Source of the DNA: Pseudomonadales bacterium
Lineage (GTDB): Bacteria > Pseudomonadota > Gammaproteobacteria > Pseudomonadales > Azotimanducaceae
Direction of reading: 5' to 3'
Length of the DNA: 55,573 nt
NCBI GenBank assembly: GCA_016763855.1
Contig: JAESSY010000177.1
Span: 1-55,573 of the forward strand
The position numbers and the translations under genes were made by a program. Shown piece after piece: positions 18,339-26,362 of the stretch. Under the pieces are notes generated by a model. That model was given only the letters and a program-made list of their open reading frames with translations, ran no database searches and was not told the DNA's origin. Positions within the stretch are counted from its first letter, which is position 1, and every line of letters begins with the position of its first letter.

Positions 18339-19190
18339 TTGTCGCCAACCGTTGTGGCAGATCTTGTTAAGGATCCAGATAAACTTGCTCTTGGCGGTGA
18401 GGAAAGAGTCATGACAGCTTTTTTCTCAGATATCGCAGCTTTTTCGACTTTCTCAGAAAACATGACACCAACGGAATTGGTTCATGTTTTGAACGAGTAC
18501 TTGACAGAAATGTGTAATATTATTATTGGGCTTGAAGGTACTGTAGACAAGTTTGAGGGGGATGCCATTATTGCTTTCTGGGGTGCTCCAGCCATTCAGG
18601 AGGATCACGCTAAGCTTGCTTGTTTCGCTGCTATTGATATGAACAATGCCTTGGTACCTTTACGGAAACGCTGGGCTGAAGAAGGACGTCCTGCGATCAA
18701 TGTTCGAATGGGGTTAAATACCGGTGAAATGGTAGTAGGAAATATGGGCTCTGCTCAGCGTATGGATTACACCATGATGGGGGATGCGGTAAATTTAGCT
18801 GCACGTCTTGAAGGAGCAAACAAGGCTTTCCGTTCTTATCTTATGATTTCAGAATCTACGTATTTAGCCGCGAAAGATCATATTGATGTTCGAGAGCTAG
18901 ATACAATTAGGGTCGTGGGTAAGAGTGAAGCGACCAAAGTTTTTGAGCTTATTGAACGAAAAGGGCAAACCGAAGGATTACAAGCCGATCTCGTAAAGCA
19001 ATACACAGTAGCTCATGCACTTTACAAAGATAGAGACTATGTTGCTGCTAAGGCTGCATTTAAACTTGCCTTGTCCATAGAACCAAACGATGGTCCAAGC
19101 TCAATTTATGTTGAGAGATGTGACCTTTATATCTCGTCACCCCCTCCAGAAGATTGGGATGGCGTATTTACGCTCGACTCGAAAGGCTAG
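18339..19190 (+). CDS. Class III adenylate cyclase catalytic half, in frame after a TAA
   Basis: Makes cAMP from ATP if expressed; 283 residues from the TTG directly after the stop. The catalytic domain has the first metal Asp in FFSDIAAFS, the base-selecting Lys in VDKFEGDAIIAFWG with the second metal Asp, Asp in RMDYTMMGD (adenine-type) and the transition-state Asn/Arg in GDAVNLAARLEG. A short helical repeat-like tail follows. Nothing is missing catalytically. There is no good ribosome binding site at the TTG, so expression as a separate protein would need reinitiation or readthrough. Normally this would be the cytoplasmic part of the preceding CHASE2 protein. Confidence 0.88.
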   Translation: MSPTVVADLVKDPDKLALGGEERVMTAFFSDIAAFSTFSENMTPTELVHVLNEYLTEMCNIIIGLEGTVDKFEGDAIIAFWGAPAIQEDHAKLACFAAIDMNNALVPLRKRWAEEGRPAINVRMGLNTGEMVVGNMGSAQRMDYTMMGDAVNLAARLEGANKAFRSYLMISESTYLAAKDHIDVRELDTIRVVGKSEATKVFELIERKGQTEGLQADLVKQYTVAHALYKDRDYVAAKAAFKLALSIEPNDGPSSIYVERCDLYISSPPPEDWDGVFTLDSKG

Positions 19191-19374
19191 ATTTTAGATC
19201 CTGTCCCACAGAAGTGAGGACGTGATTTTTGGTCGGTAAGCGCTCATTGGTTGGTGGAAACTTGTCTAAGAATGCGTAAATGCACAGTCGCATGACATCA
19301 ATAGTCTCTTTGTCTGAAAAGCGACGAGACCGACATTGCTGGTGGATATTTTCGAGTTGTTGATATAGATCCAT
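19168..19374 (-). CDS. Small hypothetical protein
   Basis: I do not recognise this 68-residue reading frame. It begins MDLYQQLENIHQQ, is probably mostly helical (KETIDVMRLCIYAFLDKFP) and has ordinary composition. It overlaps the 3' end of the cyclase by 23 bases and is divergent from bolA. No strong ribosome binding site precedes the ATG. Position between two genes and protein-like composition favour a real gene, but only weakly. Confidence 0.4.
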   Translation of the reverse strand: MDLYQQLENIHQQCRSRRFSDKETIDVMRLCIYAFLDKFPPTNERLPTKNHVLTSVGQDLKSSLSSRA

Positions 19375-19529
19375 AACAGAGCCTGAGTTTAATATCCTCT
19401 CTTTCAGGCTACTATACTTAAAGGAGCCTTAAGCGCCGCAAAGGACATTTAATTTACTCACCTGATCTGTTCATTAGTTTAGGATAGTTAATTCGTATCG
19501 CAAGTTTGTGAGAGATTGGTTAGGAAGAT

Positions 19530-19844
19530 ATGATGATTCAGGATCTAATTGAAGAGAAACTACGCGCAGACTTGGATATATACCACCTCGAAGTCGTAAA
19601 TGAGAGTAACAAGCACAATGTACCCCCGGAATCTGAGAGTCATTTTAAGGTTTTGTTGGTGAGCGATAACTTTTGTGGAACAAAACTAATAGCACGCCAT
19701 AGGCGTGTGAATAGTACTCTTAAAGAAGAAATAAACCTGATTCACGCCTTATCTTTGCACTTATACACCATGAGTGAATGGGAAAATAAGCAGCAAATTG
19801 TCCCCCAATCACCACCTTGCGGTGGTGGTTCAAAAGGCAGCTAA
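19530..19844 (+). CDS. bolA: BolA family transcriptional/iron-sulfur regulator
   Basis: The 104-residue protein matches E. coli BolA over its whole length: IEEKLRADLDIYHLEVVNES, ESHFKVLLVSDNFCGTKLIARHR, the invariant His in LIHALSLHLYTMSEW and the C-terminal SPPCGGGSKGS. BolA proteins bind DNA and form [2Fe-2S] complexes with monothiol glutaredoxins, affecting cell shape and stress or stationary-phase expression. AGGAAG precedes the first of two consecutive ATG codons. A 7-bp hairpin sits in the last codons. It is transcribed alone, before the response regulator gene. Confidence 0.95.
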   Translation: MMIQDLIEEKLRADLDIYHLEVVNESNKHNVPPESESHFKVLLVSDNFCGTKLIARHRRVNSTLKEEINLIHALSLHLYTMSEWENKQQIVPQSPPCGGGSKGS

Positions 19845-20000
19845 ACCTACCTGCGTGTTTTCAGATCACTGCTATTCTTAAAGTGTGAGGATGCACTTGG
19901 AATTGACTTGCCTATAATCTGGGCTTTGACAATCTAGCCTTAGTTTTCGTTTATGTGCGTTCAGAATTTAAGTTCTGCAAAGATTAACTGGATTATTTAG

Positions 20001-20339
20001 ATGAAAATATTGGTTGTCGATGATCAAGCCTCGAATCGTGGATTGTTATCCTATCTACTCGAAGAAGATGGTCATGAAGTCATTGAAGCGAGCAATGGCG
20101 AAGACGGTATAAAAAAATTTGATGATCAAGTTCCCGATCTCGTTCTAATGGATGTGGTAATGCCGGGAATGGATGGTTACCAAACCGTTGAATTAATTAA
20201 GTCCAAATCTAAGAAACATGTTCCCATAATATTTTTGACTGCATTGAGTGATGATCTATCTCTTTCTCGTTGCATTGAAAGTGGCGGTGATGACTTTCTG
20301 ACCAAGCCAGTTAATGAAGTTTTGCTTTCCGCAAAATAA
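20001..20339 (+). CDS. Response-regulator receiver domain, N-terminal part of a frameshifted RR-phosphatase
   Basis: A 112-residue CheY-like domain with MKILVVDDQ, the phospho-acceptor Asp in LVLMDVVMPGMDG, Thr in IFLTA and Lys in LTKPVN. The frame closes at TAA 20337-20339, exactly where a linker to an output domain should start. The sequence continues in the -1 frame as IKAHERIRDLNLELNNK, a coiled-coil linker that leads straight into the phosphatase at 20435. One extra A in the A4 run at 20333-20336 would restore a single protein of about 540 residues. Confidence 0.85.
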   Translation: MKILVVDDQASNRGLLSYLLEEDGHEVIEASNGEDGIKKFDDQVPDLVLMDVVMPGMDGYQTVELIKSKSKKHVPIIFLTALSDDLSLSRCIESGGDDFLTKPVNEVLLSAK

Positions 20340-20434
20340 AAGCCCATGAGCGTATCCGAGATTTAAATCTGGAACTAAATAATAAAAATAACAAACTAGA
20401 ACAATTTCAAGCTTTATTAAAGCAAGAGAATGAA

Positions 20435-21628
20435 TTGGCAGAGTATGTATACGATACTGCCATTTCCCAAAATCTGGACTGTAAAAATGTTAAGTCATAT
20501 CTGTCGCCGATGGGTGGATTTAGCGGTGATGTAATTTTTACCGAACGAACAAGTAGAGGCACTTTATTTATTATGCTCGGAGATTTTACTGGGCATGGTC
20601 TGCCTGCGGCACTAGGTGCATTACCTATCAGCCAACAATTTAAATTTTTGGCACAGCGTGGAGTCTCTCTTGGTGATATGGCCGAACAACTTAATTCGAC
20701 TCTCTATAATTATTTACCTAGCCATATGTTTTGTGCCGCTAACCTGATTGAACTGAACAATGATGGTAGCCAGATTAGCTGTTGGTTAGGTGGTCTACCC
20801 GATATCTTATTGATTGATGATCAAGGTTATATTCGTAAGGCATTAAAATCTCACCACATGGCTCTCGGTGTTGTTAGTGAAAAGAGTTTTAAACGCGATG
20901 TTATAACGGTTAATCTGAAGGATGGAGAACGCCTTATCGTATACAGCGATGGTGTTACAGATTGTTGTGACTTTAGTGGCGAAATGCTGGGTGAAGCCCG
21001 ATTTGAGTTAATGTTTGATGGTAAGGTGAAAGGCGATGATCTTTTTGGAGATCTAGTTAATAGGATAAAAGCATTTGGTGAGGGTCGCCCTCAGGATGAT
21101 GATATATCGATCCTAGAGGTTGTTGCGGGAACATCTGAAGAAATGATTGCTAAATCATATTCTGACCCTGGCAACACGCTGGCCTGGCGTCTCTCTACTA
21201 AAATTGAACTGTGTAAACATCGAGACATGGATTTAATAGCCAAAGTGATGGATCTGTTTGCCAATAGAACTTGGCTTCGATCGAAGAAGGATCAGCTTTA
21301 TAATACCGTAGTCACTCAGCTTCGGCGGTTAATTGATTTGCAAATTCTTAAAACTGACTGGGAGGCGCTGGGATTGGAGGATGAAGATGAGCATCGTCAA
21401 ATAGAAAGACTTAAACTATTGGATAAGGTTAAGGCTTGTCCAATATTCATAGATATTTGGTATCAGCCCGAAACATCAATCTTGCAGATCGTTGTTTCCG
21501 ATCATGTTCAGCAGACTAAGAGCGACTTTATAGAATATAAGAGTGAAATAATCGATGCCCAAAAGATAAGTTTTGTAAATAAGATGGAAGGGACTCTGAG
21601 CTTGGCCACTGAGACGCTCATTTATTAG
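20435..21628 (+). CDS. SpoIIE/PP2C-type phosphatase output domain of a frameshifted response regulator
   Basis: Residues from about 20 to 235 form a SpoIIE-type PP2C domain: PMGGFSGDVIF, LGDFTGHGLPAALGALP, YSDGVTDCC and RPQDDDISILEV, with metal-binding Asp residues kept. The C-terminal 150 residues could be a degenerate anti-sigma-type HATPase module (RLSTKIELCKHRDMDLIAKV ... KKDQLYNTVVTQLRRLID). That resembles RR-PP2C regulators of partner-switching pathways such as HsbR/RssB. The frame is open from 20341 as a coiled-coil linker; the listed TTG is only the first standard start codon. On its own it lacks an evident ribosome binding site. Confidence 0.82.
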   Translation: MAEYVYDTAISQNLDCKNVKSYLSPMGGFSGDVIFTERTSRGTLFIMLGDFTGHGLPAALGALPISQQFKFLAQRGVSLGDMAEQLNSTLYNYLPSHMFCAANLIELNNDGSQISCWLGGLPDILLIDDQGYIRKALKSHHMALGVVSEKSFKRDVITVNLKDGERLIVYSDGVTDCCDFSGEMLGEARFELMFDGKVKGDDLFGDLVNRIKAFGEGRPQDDDISILEVVAGTSEEMIAKSYSDPGNTLAWRLSTKIELCKHRDMDLIAKVMDLFANRTWLRSKKDQLYNTVVTQLRRLIDLQILKTDWEALGLEDEDEHRQIERLKLLDKVKACPIFIDIWYQPETSILQIVVSDHVQQTKSDFIEYKSEIIDAQKISFVNKMEGTLSLATETLIY

Positions 21629-21717
21629 GTCTCTCGTTTTCTACAATGCATTATTTGAAAGCATTGAAAATTTTCATGTATAAAGCCTAACGCAGCAATA
21701 AACGATATACTACGGTT

Positions 21718-22452
21718 GTGAAAAGACCTTCTTGCCAACGTCAACTTGAGTACATAGATCGTATCGTCGATCTGAACATCCTCAGGCAAAAACGAAAATC
21801 CCTCGCGATCCACATTCTTTCCGATGGTCAACCTGTTGAACTGAGAGTGCCGCTACGATGTCCGTGGTCTGAAATAGAAAGCTTTCTCGAATCCCGACTT
21901 GATTGGATTCATCGAGCAGTTCTTGAGGTAGCAAGCCGACCGAGAGAAATTCCACCAGGGTTCAAAGATCGTGAGATTCATTATTTTCTTGGAAAACCCT
22001 ATCCCTTGAAATTGTCGAAGGGGAAAGGCAAGGTTAGTGTCTGTGATGGATTTTTGAATATACAGTGTTCGAATCATCTAGATGAAGAGAAGGTTTCAAA
22101 ACAATTAGATAAATTTTACAAGTCCTCGTCCTTGGCTATCTATGAGGAGCGTATTGAAGTTTGTGTTGCCGATTTCCCTGTGTTTATTCGGCCATCAGGA
22201 CTTCGTGTTCGCAAAATGAAGTCAAGGTGGGGGAGTTGTTCTCAAAATGGAGAAATATGTCTAAACACACTTTTGATCCAGAAACCTTTAGCAGCGATTG
22301 ATTTCGTGATAACGCATGAGTTATGTCATCTGATTCATTTTGGACACAATAAAAAATTCTACGCATTGTTAGATCGCGCGATGCCTTCTTGGAGAGAATC
22401 TGAACTGTTGCTGTCTTCCAAATCTGAACCTTTTCAACATTTTTTGTTCTAG
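21718..22452 (+). CDS. YgjP-like metallopeptidase domain protein (DUF45)
   Basis: A 244-residue member of the M48-related WLM/YgjP family. Visible features are RKMKSRWGSCSQNGEICLNTLL, then the zinc motif HELCHLIHFGHNKKFYALL (HExxH with a third ligand downstream) and SWRESELLL at the end, which is the standard family layout. YgjP has been reported to act on UTP, while the fold suggests a protease; function is uncertain. The start is GTG 21718 by frame length and no clear ribosome binding site was found. Confidence 0.87.
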   Translation: MKRPSCQRQLEYIDRIVDLNILRQKRKSLAIHILSDGQPVELRVPLRCPWSEIESFLESRLDWIHRAVLEVASRPREIPPGFKDREIHYFLGKPYPLKLSKGKGKVSVCDGFLNIQCSNHLDEEKVSKQLDKFYKSSSLAIYEERIEVCVADFPVFIRPSGLRVRKMKSRWGSCSQNGEICLNTLLIQKPLAAIDFVITHELCHLIHFGHNKKFYALLDRAMPSWRESELLLSSKSEPFQHFLF

Positions 22453-22479
22453 GTTAGTTAACTTTTATTTAGACGCTGA

Positions 22480-23079
22480 TTACTCTAGTAGGTTGCTCAG
22501 CAGAGGCCAAATATTATCGAGTAGGAGAGGTTGTGCTTCCTTTGTTGGATGAATGCCATCTGGCTGAAATAGAGCCCTGGCGCTTGTAACCCCATCCAAT
22601 AGTTGAGGTAGGAACTCAAGTTTATTGTGGAAGGCGAGTCTCTTGAAAAGTGCTTCGTAAGCTTTTGTATATCTCCTGCCATAATTTGGCGGTAACACCA
22701 TCCCAATGAGCAGTATTTTGGTATTAGACGATTGTGCTAGTCGTATCATCGCATTTAGATTGCCTTCGATTTTACTGATCGGATATCCTCTCAAACCGTC
22801 GTTGCCCCCTAACTCCAGAATGAGTATATCTGGCTTGTGAATTTCCAATGTCTTGGGCAGCCTTATCAGACCCCCGCCAGTAGTTTCACCACTGACGCTG
22901 GCATTGATAACATGATATTGTGGAAATTCAGTTTCAAGCCGTGAGCTAAGTAGTGTGACCCAGCCCTGATCTGACTGAATACCATAGGCGGCACTCAGGC
23001 TATCTCCAAATACGACGATGGTACGAGTTTCTCCGTGACAGCTCATGGAGATAAGAAGTAGACACATCATCCTTACCAT
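22480..23079 (-). CDS. tesA: Arylesterase / acyl-CoA thioesterase I, SGNH hydrolase
   Basis: Periplasmic GDSL-type esterase of about 200 residues. A short signal sequence (MCLLLISMSCHGE) leads into the SGNH blocks: VVFGDSLSAAYG (nucleophile Ser), NASVSGETTGGG (oxyanion Gly), LELGGNDGLRG (oxyanion Asn) and FQPDGIHPTKEAQ (catalytic Asp and His). The open frame continues upstream to 23343, but that part runs antisense into ybbA, so the start is placed at 23079. It is divergent from ybbA/ybbP, the same trio as in E. coli (tesA-ybbA-ybbP). Confidence 0.92.
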   Translation of the reverse strand: MVRMMCLLLISMSCHGETRTIVVFGDSLSAAYGIQSDQGWVTLLSSRLETEFPQYHVINASVSGETTGGGLIRLPKTLEIHKPDILILELGGNDGLRGYPISKIEGNLNAMIRLAQSSNTKILLIGMVLPPNYGRRYTKAYEALFKRLAFHNKLEFLPQLLDGVTSARALFQPDGIHPTKEAQPLLLDNIWPLLSNLLE

Positions 23080-23131
23080 AAACTTAGGTATGAATGAATG
23101 TGATAATTGATGTAGCAAAAAGGCATTCGAA

Positions 23132-23827
23132 ATGATCAAAACAGTAGACCTGTGCAAAAGTGTTGATACGTCTGAGGGACAATTGACCATTCTGAAAGGG
23201 ATTAGCCTTGAAATCAAGCGGTCTGAGTCTGTTGCAATTATTGGTGCATCAGGTTCTGGCAAAACGACGCTATTGAGTTTGATAGCAGGCCTTGATTTAC
23301 CCACTCGAGGTGAAATCGTTTTGGGAGGAAACAAAATTACCAATATGGACGAAGAACAGCGGGCGAAGGTTAGAGGGGAGTTGGTTGGTTTTGTGTTCCA
23401 GAACTTTCAGCTTCTGGGTAGCTTGAATGCACTCGAAAATGTGATGTTGCCTGGTGAGTTGAAGAAAGATCCCGATGTCCATGAAAAAGCGAAGGACTTA
23501 ATGGTAAAAGTCGGTCTCGGCCATAGACTGAGCCACTATCCGAAACAATTATCCGGAGGAGAACAACAAAGAGTTGCGATCGCGAGAGCCTTTGCTTCAT
23601 CGCCAGAAATCTTATTCGCAGATGAACCGACAGGTAATCTAGATACGAAAACCGGCGCGCTTATCATCGATCTTTTATTCAATCTCAACAAGGAGTTTGG
23701 TTCAACATTGGTTCTAGTTACCCATGATGAACGACTTGCTTCCAGATGTGATAGATCAATATACATTGCCTCGGGCATGCTTGAGGAATCAAGTGATTCG
23801 ATAAATGACATACAAGTTTGCAGGTAA
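23132..23827 (+). CDS. ybbA: ABC transporter ATP-binding protein YbbA
   Basis: A 231-residue LolD/MacB-type ATPase. Walker A is GASGSGKTTLL, the Q-loop VFQNFQLL, the signature LSGGEQQRVAIARAF, Walker B ILFADEPTGNLD and the H-loop VTHDER. It energises the FtsX-type permease encoded 6 bases downstream. The family acts mechanically on envelope substrates rather than by classical import, and the substrate here is unknown. Divergent from tesA with a 52-base gap. Confidence 0.94.
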   Translation: MIKTVDLCKSVDTSEGQLTILKGISLEIKRSESVAIIGASGSGKTTLLSLIAGLDLPTRGEIVLGGNKITNMDEEQRAKVRGELVGFVFQNFQLLGSLNALENVMLPGELKKDPDVHEKAKDLMVKVGLGHRLSHYPKQLSGGEQQRVAIARAFASSPEILFADEPTGNLDTKTGALIIDLLFNLNKEFGSTLVLVTHDERLASRCDRSIYIASGMLEESSDSINDIQVCR

Positions 23828-23833
23828 GCTAGC

Positions 23834-26329
23834 GTGAATATATCTCTTGCACTGAAATTGTTATGGCGTGATTGGCGCTCTGGCGAGCTAAGTCTGTTAC
23901 TTGCATCCTTAGTCATTGCTGTTGCGACAGTCACGACGATCACACTTTTTGTTGATAGGTTACAACAAGCCTTAGTCAACGAATCAGCTACTTTCCTAGC
24001 TGCTGATAGGGTCATCGAATTTGATCAACCTATAAATGATACCTTATTGCTTAAAGCAGAAGAGTTTGGACTACAGAGGGCAGAGACCTTGAGCTTTTTG
24101 TCTATGGTTTTCTCTGAAGATCGGGCTCAGTTTTCTTCGGTAAAAGCAGTTGATGATAATTATCCCCTTAGAGGAGAGTTAATCATTTCTGATCGAGCCT
24201 TTGAAAGAGGAGAACTCGTAAAAAGTGGTCCGGCGGAAGGTGAGGTCTGGATTGAAAGCAGACTACTGCCCTCACTTGATCTGACACCCGGTGAGTTTTT
24301 GGATGTCGGTGTCGCGAGTTTCGTTGTAAAAAAGGCACTCATAAAAGAACCTGACCGAGGTGGGGGATTTAATAGTGCTGGCCCCAGAGTAATGATGAAT
24401 TTGAAGGATGTTGCTGCTACGGAAGTTGTCCAGCCCGGTAGTCGATTGACCTATCGTTATTTGTTTTCTGGTACAAGGGATTCACTTGAACAATATGAAT
24501 TGTGGGTCAAACCAAAATTACCTAATGGAAGTAAAATATTTGGTGTAAAAGAAGGTGCTGAGGCTATTGGTAGTGCGCTGGATAAAGCAGAGCGATTTCT
24601 ATTATTGGGTGGTTTATTAGGTGTTATTCTTGCCGGTGTTGCGATTGCTTTGTCCGCTCAAAGATATTCCTTACGTCACTACGACCATATTGCGATATTA
24701 AAAACATTGGGAGCAAGCCCCACAGATATCGATGGTTTGTTCATGACAGTATTACTTGTTCTGGGCTTTTGCGCGACTTTTCTTGGTAGCCTTTTGGGTT
24801 ATATGGCGCAATTCGCGATCGTTTATATTCTTGATTCCTATTTGCCAATAAATTTGCCCCCTGCCGGAATCGCCCCGATTATCCTCGGATTAACCACGGG
24901 ATTTGTCTGTTTGTTTGCCTTTGCAGCTCCCCCTCTAATCAAATTGCGGAGGATAGAACCAATAAGAGTTATTCGAAGAGATATCGGAGAAGGAGGCGTC
25001 GATTCTCTACTGGCGTATAGTTTTGGTACTGTGGGTGTACTGGGGTTAATGTGGTGGTACAGCGGGGATTTAAAATTGACCATGATGTTATTTGCAGGTG
25101 GCGCGATTGCGCTCCTCGCACTCTCTCTTGTTGCATTTTTGATGTTACGTTCAGGTGCAGCACTCGGAATGCAAGCAGGCAGTGTCTGGCGCCTAGCATT
25201 GGCAGGGATGCAAAGGAGAGGGAAAGAAAACACAATGCAGATCTTGGTATTTGGCCTCGCCATAATGCTATTGTTGGTTCTTTATCTTATTCGCACAGCT
25301 TTGGTCGAGGATTGGCAAACGCAAATACCCAAGCATGCTCCAAATCATTTTGCTATCAATATTTCACCTGAAGATGTTAAGCCAATTGCTGCACTACTCG
25401 ATCAAAATGATGTTGATTCCCAGCCAATATTTCCCATGATACGTGGACGTGTGATTGAAATTAATCGTGGCAAAGATAATTCAAACCCTTCTTCTGAAAC
25501 AGGCCATAACGACGCGCCGCCTTCCGGTGATACGCGTAACTTGAGCTATGCAGCTGAATTACCTGAAGATAACAAAATTATTGCGGGAGAATGGTGGGCG
25601 CCCAACTATGAGGGTGAGGTGCTTGTGTCCATCGAGAAAGACATTGCATTCAATAATAATATTAGTATTGGTGATGACCTTACTTTCGAAATACAGGGTC
25701 GACATCTTAAGGCTAAGGTCAGTAGCATTAGAGTGGTTAACTGGGATAGCATGCAACCTAATTTCTATATGATGTTATCGCCTGGTGCACTAAAGGATTT
25801 CCCATCAACCTTTATGACTAGTTTTTACCTTCGCCCGGATCAAAAAATATTTCTAAATGAGTTGCTGAGAAATTATCCTACGATGACCGTAATAGCAGTC
25901 GACGCCATCATTAAACAGATTAAAAACATAATTTCACAAGTTACTTTGGCGATAGAACTCATTCTCATTCTTATATTGATTTCGGGCGCCTTGGTGTTAT
26001 TGTCTGCCATACAGGCGAGTATGGATGAGAGGCTAAAACAACATGCGATTTTACGAACACTTGGTGCCAGCCAACGTTTGGTCTTGGGCAGTTTGCTGAT
26101 TGAATTTTGTGCGCTAGGATTATTTGCCGGTATACTAGCAACTTTCGGCGCTGAGTTGACGGTTTATGGTTTGATGGAAGAAATATTCAATTTAAATTAT
26201 TCGCCTAGTCCAGAATTGTGGATAATTGGCCCCTTGTTGGGCATGGTTCTAGTGGGTGTTCTGGGTGTATTAGCTACTAGATCGGTAGTTAAAACACCTC
26301 CCATCGTAGCTTTGCGGAATGTGATCTAA
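23834..26329 (+). CDS. ybbP: FtsX-like ABC transporter permease YbbP
   Basis: An 831-residue membrane protein with ten predicted helices in the 4+4 FtsX arrangement seen in YbbP: an N-terminal helix (about 17-40), a periplasmic domain (45-255), a helix group (about 255-460) each with FtsX segments (RHYDHIAILKTLGASPTDI), a second periplasmic domain (495-695) and a C-terminal group (RLKQHAILRTLGASQRLVL). The start is GTG 23834. Partner of YbbA; thought to serve lipid or esterase-related envelope processes in the tesA neighbourhood. Confidence 0.93.
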   Translation: MNISLALKLLWRDWRSGELSLLLASLVIAVATVTTITLFVDRLQQALVNESATFLAADRVIEFDQPINDTLLLKAEEFGLQRAETLSFLSMVFSEDRAQFSSVKAVDDNYPLRGELIISDRAFERGELVKSGPAEGEVWIESRLLPSLDLTPGEFLDVGVASFVVKKALIKEPDRGGGFNSAGPRVMMNLKDVAATEVVQPGSRLTYRYLFSGTRDSLEQYELWVKPKLPNGSKIFGVKEGAEAIGSALDKAERFLLLGGLLGVILAGVAIALSAQRYSLRHYDHIAILKTLGASPTDIDGLFMTVLLVLGFCATFLGSLLGYMAQFAIVYILDSYLPINLPPAGIAPIILGLTTGFVCLFAFAAPPLIKLRRIEPIRVIRRDIGEGGVDSLLAYSFGTVGVLGLMWWYSGDLKLTMMLFAGGAIALLALSLVAFLMLRSGAALGMQAGSVWRLALAGMQRRGKENTMQILVFGLAIMLLLVLYLIRTALVEDWQTQIPKHAPNHFAINISPEDVKPIAALLDQNDVDSQPIFPMIRGRVIEINRGKDNSNPSSETGHNDAPPSGDTRNLSYAAELPEDNKIIAGEWWAPNYEGEVLVSIEKDIAFNNNISIGDDLTFEIQGRHLKAKVSSIRVVNWDSMQPNFYMMLSPGALKDFPSTFMTSFYLRPDQKIFLNELLRNYPTMTVIAVDAIIKQIKNIISQVTLAIELILILILISGALVLLSAIQASMDERLKQHAILRTLGASQRLVLGSLLIEFCALGLFAGILATFGAELTVYGLMEEIFNLNYSPSPELWIIGPLLGMVLVGVLGVLATRSVVKTPPIVALRNVI

Positions 26330-26362
26330 AGCGCTACCTAGGAGCCTGTCTGAGTTCAAATT

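Noticed and set aside
19810-19827. CACCACC/GGTGGTG hairpin at the end of bolA as a terminator
   Set aside because: It lies inside the coding sequence, encodes the conserved C-terminal Pro/Gly segment and has no following T run.
20325-20345. dnaX-type programmed frameshift with full signals
   Set aside because: Only the AAA re-pairing is present; no clear upstream SD-like stimulator or strong downstream stem was seen, so recoding is kept only as a possibility.
22480-23343. Longer 287-residue version of the TesA frame
   Set aside because: The extra N-terminal residues are antisense to ybbA and precede a normal signal peptide; start moved to 23079.
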